Below the pieces are notes generated by a model. That model searched no databases. It was not told where the DNA came from and was given only the letters and a program-made list of their open reading frames with translations. A stretch of 36,922 nucleotides of DNA from Vulcanimicrobiota bacterium (GTDB taxonomy: Bacteria; Vulcanimicrobiota; Xenobia; Xenobiales; JADMJV01), in contig JAEXNA010000090.1 in the NCBI GenBank assembly GCA_023447635.1, positions 1-36,922 of the forward strand, read 5' to 3'. Position 1 is the first letter of the stretch, and every line of letters begins with the position of its first letter. The translations under genes were made by a program, and so were the position numbers. Positions 33,585-36,922 of the stretch are shown in pieces.

Positions 33585-33965
33585 TCAGCCCAGGACTTCC
33601 CAGTCGCGCTGGCGGTTCCGACGCTCTTTGGCGACGAACGCTTGCTCCAGGTCGATCTCCAACCGTCCGGCCAGGTCCAGCAGATAGCTGAACACATCGG
33701 CCAACTCCTCGGCCATATGCTGGCGAGACGGCTCGAGGTCCAGCGCGTCGACCGCCGCGGCTCGGTCCTCGATCACTCGCTCGGTGAACAGCTTTCGATG
33801 GCGGCGGAACGCCTTGGCGAACTCACCCACTTCCTCGGAAAAGAGCAGAAAGATCTCGAGGTCGCTGGCCTGGTTCCAACCTCGAGCCGCGACCGTGTCG
33901 GTCACATATTTTTGCCACTGGGCCAGAGTCGCGCTGGAGGGGAGAGGGGGGAGTTCGCTTTGCAT
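33585..33965 (-). CDS. MazG-like nucleotide pyrophosphohydrolase
   Basis: A 126-residue all-alpha NTP-PPase of the MazG superfamily. The metal-binding acid residues are in FSEEVGEFAKAFRRH and later AEELADVFSYLLDLAGRLEID, the E-E-x-x-E...E-x-x-D arrangement of the family. Members cut NTPs or dNTPs to NMP and pyrophosphate, often to cleanse nucleotide pools. It starts 3 nt after the stop of the upstream gene on the same strand, so the two form an operon; the partner protein is not recognised. Single-domain length fits the short MazG-like class, not full MazG. Confidence 0.87.
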   Translation of the reverse strand: MQSELPPLPSSATLAQWQKYVTDTVAARGWNQASDLEIFLLFSEEVGEFAKAFRRHRKLFTERVIEDRAAAVDALDLEPSRQHMAEELADVFSYLLDLAGRLEIDLEQAFVAKERRNRQRDWEVLG

Positions 33966-33968
33966 GGG

Positions 33969-35531
33969 TCAGCTTTCGCCTCGGCCTGCCGCCAGGTCCT
34001 GGTGTTCCCCTCGCTGGGCTCTTTCGCGGCTCAGGCGCTCGCGGTAAGCGGGAAGTCCCGCCTGGTCCCCACACACCGCCGCTTGCTCCAGGAAATCGAA
34101 GCGCGCGGCTTCGCCTTCTGGCGCTGCGGAACCCAGTAGCAGGAAGGTCGCGGCGGCGTCGGCGTGGCGACCTCGGCTCTGCTGGCGGTAGGCCAGTTGA
34201 GCCAGCCGGCCCTGGGTGTCTCCGCTCAGTTTCTCCCGCTGAGGTCGGCGGGCCCGCAGTTCGAGCCGGGCCGTGATGAGCAGAGCTTCTTCGGCTTTTT
34301 CGGGCTGCTTCAAAGCGGTCTCACGAGCCCGGTTCTCGGCGGCCTTGTTCCAGCGTAGCGACGCCTGCGGCTGTCCGGCAGGTTCGGCCATCAAGGCGCA
34401 CAGACGGTCGAAAGTGTAGCCGATGCGAAAATCCTCGAGCAGACGACTCGAGCTACCCAGGCAGTCTCTCAACCACTGAGCCAGCAGGTTGCCTTCGGTG
34501 AACCTTTGTTCGTCGAGCAGCAGCAGCAGAACCGTCTGGAGTCCGAGGAAGCCGCTTTCGGCCTGGATGGGGGAGAGCATGGGACGATGGTGATAGAGCT
34601 GGAGGGCCATGTCCACCGCCTCCTGGCGGAGTCCGCTGGAGGCCTCCCTGGCCTGCCGGTTCCATAACGGGAGCTTGCCTTCGAGATCGAGCCGGCTTTC
34701 AGGCCAGCGAAGAACCCCGCACAGCCCGGGCAGACGTCGAGAGACTTCCGGAAAGGGGACGAGCTCTCCGTCTATCAGCACCTGGAAAGCGGAGGTGCCA
34801 GCAGGAGGGGCGGAGGCCAGCAGTCCGAGCACGGCGTCGGCCGAACCTGGTCGGGCCGCACGAAACGACTCTAAGGCGTCGTCTGGAGCGTGGACCGCCA
34901 GAGGACGGCTTGTTCCGTTTTGGGGGCGAAGGTGTCGCCAGGCAAGGACCGGAGCGGGAAAGCGGTAGGCCCCCGAAATCGGCCTTCCGTCCCAGCACAG
35001 GGGAAGCGGCGAGGCCTGAAAACGAGTCTGGCTGTCCTTTTCCCATCGCGCTACCCTGGGCCAGGTGGCCTTCGAGAGGGAAAACTCCAGCCGGACCAGC
35101 GCATGGGACGCGGCGTCCTCGGACCTCTCCCAACCGTGTTCTGGTCCGACTCTCCGGCTCCAACCGTTTTCCGAGCCCAAAAGAGAGAGGAGGGGGTCAG
35201 GCAGGTCGCCGAGGCGGCAGGCCACCGCGCAGCGGGCCAGGTCGAGGTCCGTCCCGGAAAGGTCCAGCTCCTGACCCTGGGAGGGGTCGAGAAACGGGGG
35301 TTCGATAGTGGCTGACAGGGCGAGTCGGTCGGGAGCCGCGGTGGAGACGGCTATCGATCTGGCACCTCGACGATGGAGCCAGCGCAGGGCGTAGCGCAAG
35401 CAGCCATGCCCGTCCGGGACGGTGTGGGAAAGACGACTCCAGACCTGCGCGTCCGCCAGGGTGAACTCTCCGTGTCCTTGGTGAGTTCCCAGGCTGGCCA
35501 GGCTTTCCAGATGAGCTTCCAGGGCGTCCAT
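33969..35531 (-). CDS. Unrecognised 520-residue protein
   Basis: A soluble 520-residue protein with no signal or membrane segment. The start at 35531 (MDALEAHLESLASLG) is chosen because upstream open sequence lies antisense to the DUF4261-like gene. An N-terminal part (GEFTLADAQVWSRLSHTVPDGH then LRYALRWLHRRGARSIAVST) has the layout of GHKL/HSP90-like ATPase domains found in some uncharacterised bacterial proteins, but no ATP-lid glycine motif is visible, so this is a weak guess. The middle is Pro/Arg/Trp-rich; the C-terminal 170 residues are helical and Ala/Arg/Leu/Glu-rich (KAAENRARETALKQPEKAEEALLI, YRQQSRGRHADAAATFLLLG), with TPR-like character. It precedes mazG by 3 nt and is divergent from the gene at 35631. 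Confidence 0.75.
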   Translation of the reverse strand: MDALEAHLESLASLGTHQGHGEFTLADAQVWSRLSHTVPDGHGCLRYALRWLHRRGARSIAVSTAAPDRLALSATIEPPFLDPSQGQELDLSGTDLDLARCAVACRLGDLPDPLLSLLGSENGWSRRVGPEHGWERSEDAASHALVRLEFSLSKATWPRVARWEKDSQTRFQASPLPLCWDGRPISGAYRFPAPVLAWRHLRPQNGTSRPLAVHAPDDALESFRAARPGSADAVLGLLASAPPAGTSAFQVLIDGELVPFPEVSRRLPGLCGVLRWPESRLDLEGKLPLWNRQAREASSGLRQEAVDMALQLYHHRPMLSPIQAESGFLGLQTVLLLLLDEQRFTEGNLLAQWLRDCLGSSSRLLEDFRIGYTFDRLCALMAEPAGQPQASLRWNKAAENRARETALKQPEKAEEALLITARLELRARRPQREKLSGDTQGRLAQLAYRQQSRGRHADAAATFLLLGSAAPEGEAARFDFLEQAAVCGDQAGLPAYRERLSRERAQRGEHQDLAAGRGES

Positions 35532-35630
35532 ATCGTAAGACGATTCGCCGACGTGGGAGCTTGCCCTTGGTCTGAAGGTGCCGAGCGGTCGGCTCTCCAA
35601 AAGGGGGCAAACTTTTTTGGAGGACGGACT

Positions 35631-36614
35631 TTGCCTAAAGGCTTTTACACACAGGGGGTGGCGGTACTGCTCAAGGCGCCGATCACCATCGACGAGGTTC
35701 GGGGGCTGCTCGAAGGTTTCGAGATTACGGGACAGCGAGAGCCTTCGCCCGAGCCGTGGCAGGGCGGCCCGATGCTTACCCTGGAGTACCGCCCCAAGGT
35801 GAACGGTTCGATCCAGATCGATGTGGTGAACCGCCCCTGGCCCGACAGCATGGGCGGTAGGAACGACGACCCGGCGCTGTTCGCGGCCTGGGGTCAGGGT
35901 CACTTCGGGCCGTTCTGCTTCCCGGGCAGCCTGGCTCGCGCCTGTCAATACTGCTTTACCTGGAAGGAGGGTCCTCAGGTAGCCCTGTCTCACCAGGCGT
36001 TCCTGCGTATCCGCTTCACCTACACCGAGCCGGGAGCCCCCGAGCCGGCGCCGCTGCCCCGGGACTATAAGCCGCTCGACGAGTGTGAGCAGATGCTGGC
36101 CCTGGCCGAAGCGCTCTCGGAGCACCCGGCGGCTCTGTGCTACTTCAATCCGAACGGCGAGGTGCTCTCTTCGCCGGAGAACCTGGCTCGGATCTGCGAC
36201 CACTACCACAAGCAAGGCGTGCCTGCGGTGAATATGCTGGCCAACCATCGTCTGGTGAAGTTCGAGGGTGGGGACTGGATGATGCTCGATACGGTCGGTT
36301 TGGGCCAACTGGATCTGGTCGACCTGGAGGCCTGCTTCACCTCGAGCTACGACCCTAACCAGGTGGCGACGTTTTTGATGAACACGGCGGTGGCGATGTC
36401 CAAGCCGGGTTCGCCGAAGGTCAAGCACGGGCACACAGTGACGGGCCCGAAAGGGAAGCTGTTCGAGGCTCGCGACTTCGAGCAGGCCAAACTGGTCCCG
36501 CCGCGCGCCACCAAGCGGTTCCGCCCCCGCGACGGCTCGGTCTCGCCCGAGGACCTTGGGTTCGGCACCAAGCCGCTGGGCAAGAGCGCCTGGTGGCAGT
36601 TCTGGAAGCTGTAG
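35631..36614 (+). CDS. DUF4261-like protein
   Basis: A 327-residue soluble protein. I chose the TTG start at 35631 because GGAGGA lies exactly 6 nt upstream and the encoded PKGFYTQGVAVLL fits the family N-terminus; longer in-frame extensions cross the divergent gene. Blocks ITIDEVRGLLEGFEI, VDVVNRPWPDSMGG-type text, FAAWGQGHFGPFCFPGSLARA, LCYFNPNGEVL and MMLDTVGLGQLDLVDLEACF resemble the DUF4261 family as I recall it. No biochemical function is established. The C-terminus is basic and ends in WWQFWKL. It is divergent from the 520-residue protein across 99 nt and followed by the hairpin repeats. Confidence 0.78.
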   Translation: MPKGFYTQGVAVLLKAPITIDEVRGLLEGFEITGQREPSPEPWQGGPMLTLEYRPKVNGSIQIDVVNRPWPDSMGGRNDDPALFAAWGQGHFGPFCFPGSLARACQYCFTWKEGPQVALSHQAFLRIRFTYTEPGAPEPAPLPRDYKPLDECEQMLALAEALSEHPAALCYFNPNGEVLSSPENLARICDHYHKQGVPAVNMLANHRLVKFEGGDWMMLDTVGLGQLDLVDLEACFTSSYDPNQVATFLMNTAVAMSKPGSPKVKHGHTVTGPKGKLFEARDFEQAKLVPPRATKRFRPRDGSVSPEDLGFGTKPLGKSAWWQFWKL

Positions 36615-36658
36615 GCGGCCAGGCGCGCCGGGCTTTTCGCTGCGAGAGTTTAGCCCCT

Positions 36659-36714
36659 GGGCTGAGGGCTAGCTCAGAAAACGGCGGGCTCTAGCTCGCC
36701 GAAACGTGAGCTAG
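36659..36714. repeat. Structured hairpin repeat, copy 1
   Basis: GGGCTGAGGG (36659-36668) is followed by a two-stem hairpin: outer stem CTAGCTCA (36669-36676) / TGAGCTAG (36707-36714), inner stem CGGCGGGC (36682-36689) / GCTCGCCG (36694-36701) with one G-U pair, a TCTA loop and A-rich internal loops GAAAA and AAACG. It lies downstream of the DUF4261-like gene. Confidence 0.85.
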
Positions 36715-36730
36715 ACGGGATGGGACTGCT

Positions 36731-36787
36731 GGGCTGAGGGGCTAGCTCAAGAAACGGCGGGCTTTAGCTCGCCGAAAAGTGAGCTAG
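36731..36787. repeat. Structured hairpin repeat, copy 2
   Basis: A second copy 72-73 nt after the first: GGGCTGAGGG (36731-36740), outer stem CTAGCTCA (36742-36749) / TGAGCTAG (36780-36787), inner stem CGGCGGGC (36755-36762) / GCTCGCCG (36767-36774), loop TTTA, internal loops AGAAA and AAAAG. All stem bases are identical to copy 1; differences are confined to loops. Confidence 0.85.
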
Positions 36788-36828
36788 GCGGGCTCGGCGG
36801 AACGTGTCAAGGAGTTTGAGACAGGTCT

Positions 36829-36847
36829 GCTCGCTAGTTTAGCGAGC
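36829..36847. other. Perfect hairpin overlapping a stop codon
   Basis: GCTCGCTA (36829-36836), loop GTT, TAGCGAGC (36840-36847): an 8-bp perfect stem. On the plus strand only TTT follows, and on the minus strand no U-run, so terminator function is uncertain. The right-edge minus-strand gene stops inside it (36834-36836). Confidence 0.6.
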
Positions 36848-36922
36848 TTTCGGTAGCAACTTTCCCACCCTCGGTGGTAGGTCGGTTGATGTAAACGGCA
36901 CGCTCGAGCACCTTCAGCTTGG
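36834..36922 (-). CDS. C-terminal fragment of a minus-strand gene
   Basis: The minus strand from the right edge reads LKVLERAVYINRPTTEGG, then KVATESSLN and a TAG stop at 36834. Codons are GC-ending and ordinary for this genome, and the composition is protein-like. About 28 residues are inside the window. Another frame stays open further but its residues (many Cys, Arg, His) look non-coding. Function cannot be assigned. If real, it converges on the DUF4261-like gene and the hairpin repeats lie between the two 3' ends. Confidence 0.45.
   Translation of the reverse strand, partial: KLKVLERAVYINRPTTEGGKVATESSLN

Noticed and set aside
35532..36434. Upstream extension of the 520-residue minus-strand protein
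   Set aside because: The extension is antisense to the DUF4261-like gene, which has a strong ribosome site and conserved blocks; the ATG at 35531 is a better start.
36785..36922. Longer alternative minus-strand frame at the right edge
   Set aside because: It encodes a Cys/Arg/His-rich string without protein-like periodicity, and it crosses the structured repeat; the shorter frame has normal codon use.
1..36922. CRISPR arrays, tRNA or rRNA genes, insertion sequences
   Set aside because: No regularly spaced repeats, tRNA-like cloverleaf sequences, rRNA motifs or transposase-like frames were found.

Overview
The window is about 37 kb of GC-rich DNA (roughly 60% or more by eye) from a diderm, aerobically respiring bacterium. 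An LptD-type outer-membrane protein, several lipoproteins, Tat and Sec signal peptides and type IV prepilins show a Gram-negative envelope. A complete 2-oxoglutarate dehydrogenase set and an alternative complex III (ACIII) operon show an oxidative, membrane-respiring metabolism. I cannot place the phylum. Little-studied diderm phyla whose members use ACIII fit better than a model proteobacterium, but that is inference.

Layout. (1) 1-557, minus strand: 5' part of an Xre-like HTH protein that leaves the window; its codon use is less GC-biased than the rest. (2) 891-7818, plus: one operon of a glutathione-reductase-like flavoenzyme, sucA, sucB and lpd. (3) 7819-14398, plus: a CRP-type palindrome, then the ACIII operon (pentahaem ActA, a separate Tat lipoprotein ActB1, Fe-S ActB2, NrfD-like ActC, and a fused ActD-ActE), closed by a strong terminator. 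(4) 14450-19220: TraB/GumN-like secreted protein, stand-alone AMIN-domain protein, GAF-GGDEF diguanylate cyclase, LptD. (5) 19217-21344, minus: CvpA-like membrane protein, an exported helical protein with no normal start codon, and a sirtuin. (6) 21483-29614, plus: a lipoprotein; a tightly coupled run of upp, a small secreted protein and three pilin-like genes; an SRPBCC-epimerase fusion; a small soluble protein; and a cadherin-like lipoprotein. (7) 29685-33563: exported thioredoxin-like protein (minus), a small repeat protein and an exported GH31 glycosidase. (8) 33585-36922: MazG-like pyrophosphohydrolase with an unrecognised 520-residue protein (minus), a divergent DUF4261-like gene, two tandem structured hairpin repeats, and the 3' end of a further minus-strand gene.

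Working together: the odh operon feeds reducing equivalents from the TCA cycle, and ACIII oxidises quinol and passes electrons to cytochrome c or an oxidase encoded elsewhere. The pilin cluster and the diguanylate cyclase suggest surface motility or attachment under c-di-GMP control.

Most unusual points: the ActD-ActE fusion that keeps an internal lipobox; loss of both NADPH-phosphate arginines in the flavoenzyme coupled to sucA; a perfect CRP-type operator before ACIII; a gene without a canonical start that follows an A6 run at the end of cvpA; a small protein built of [K/R]-[V/I]-A-x-P repeats; and two tandem 46-nt hairpin elements whose stems are identical while only their unpaired bases differ.
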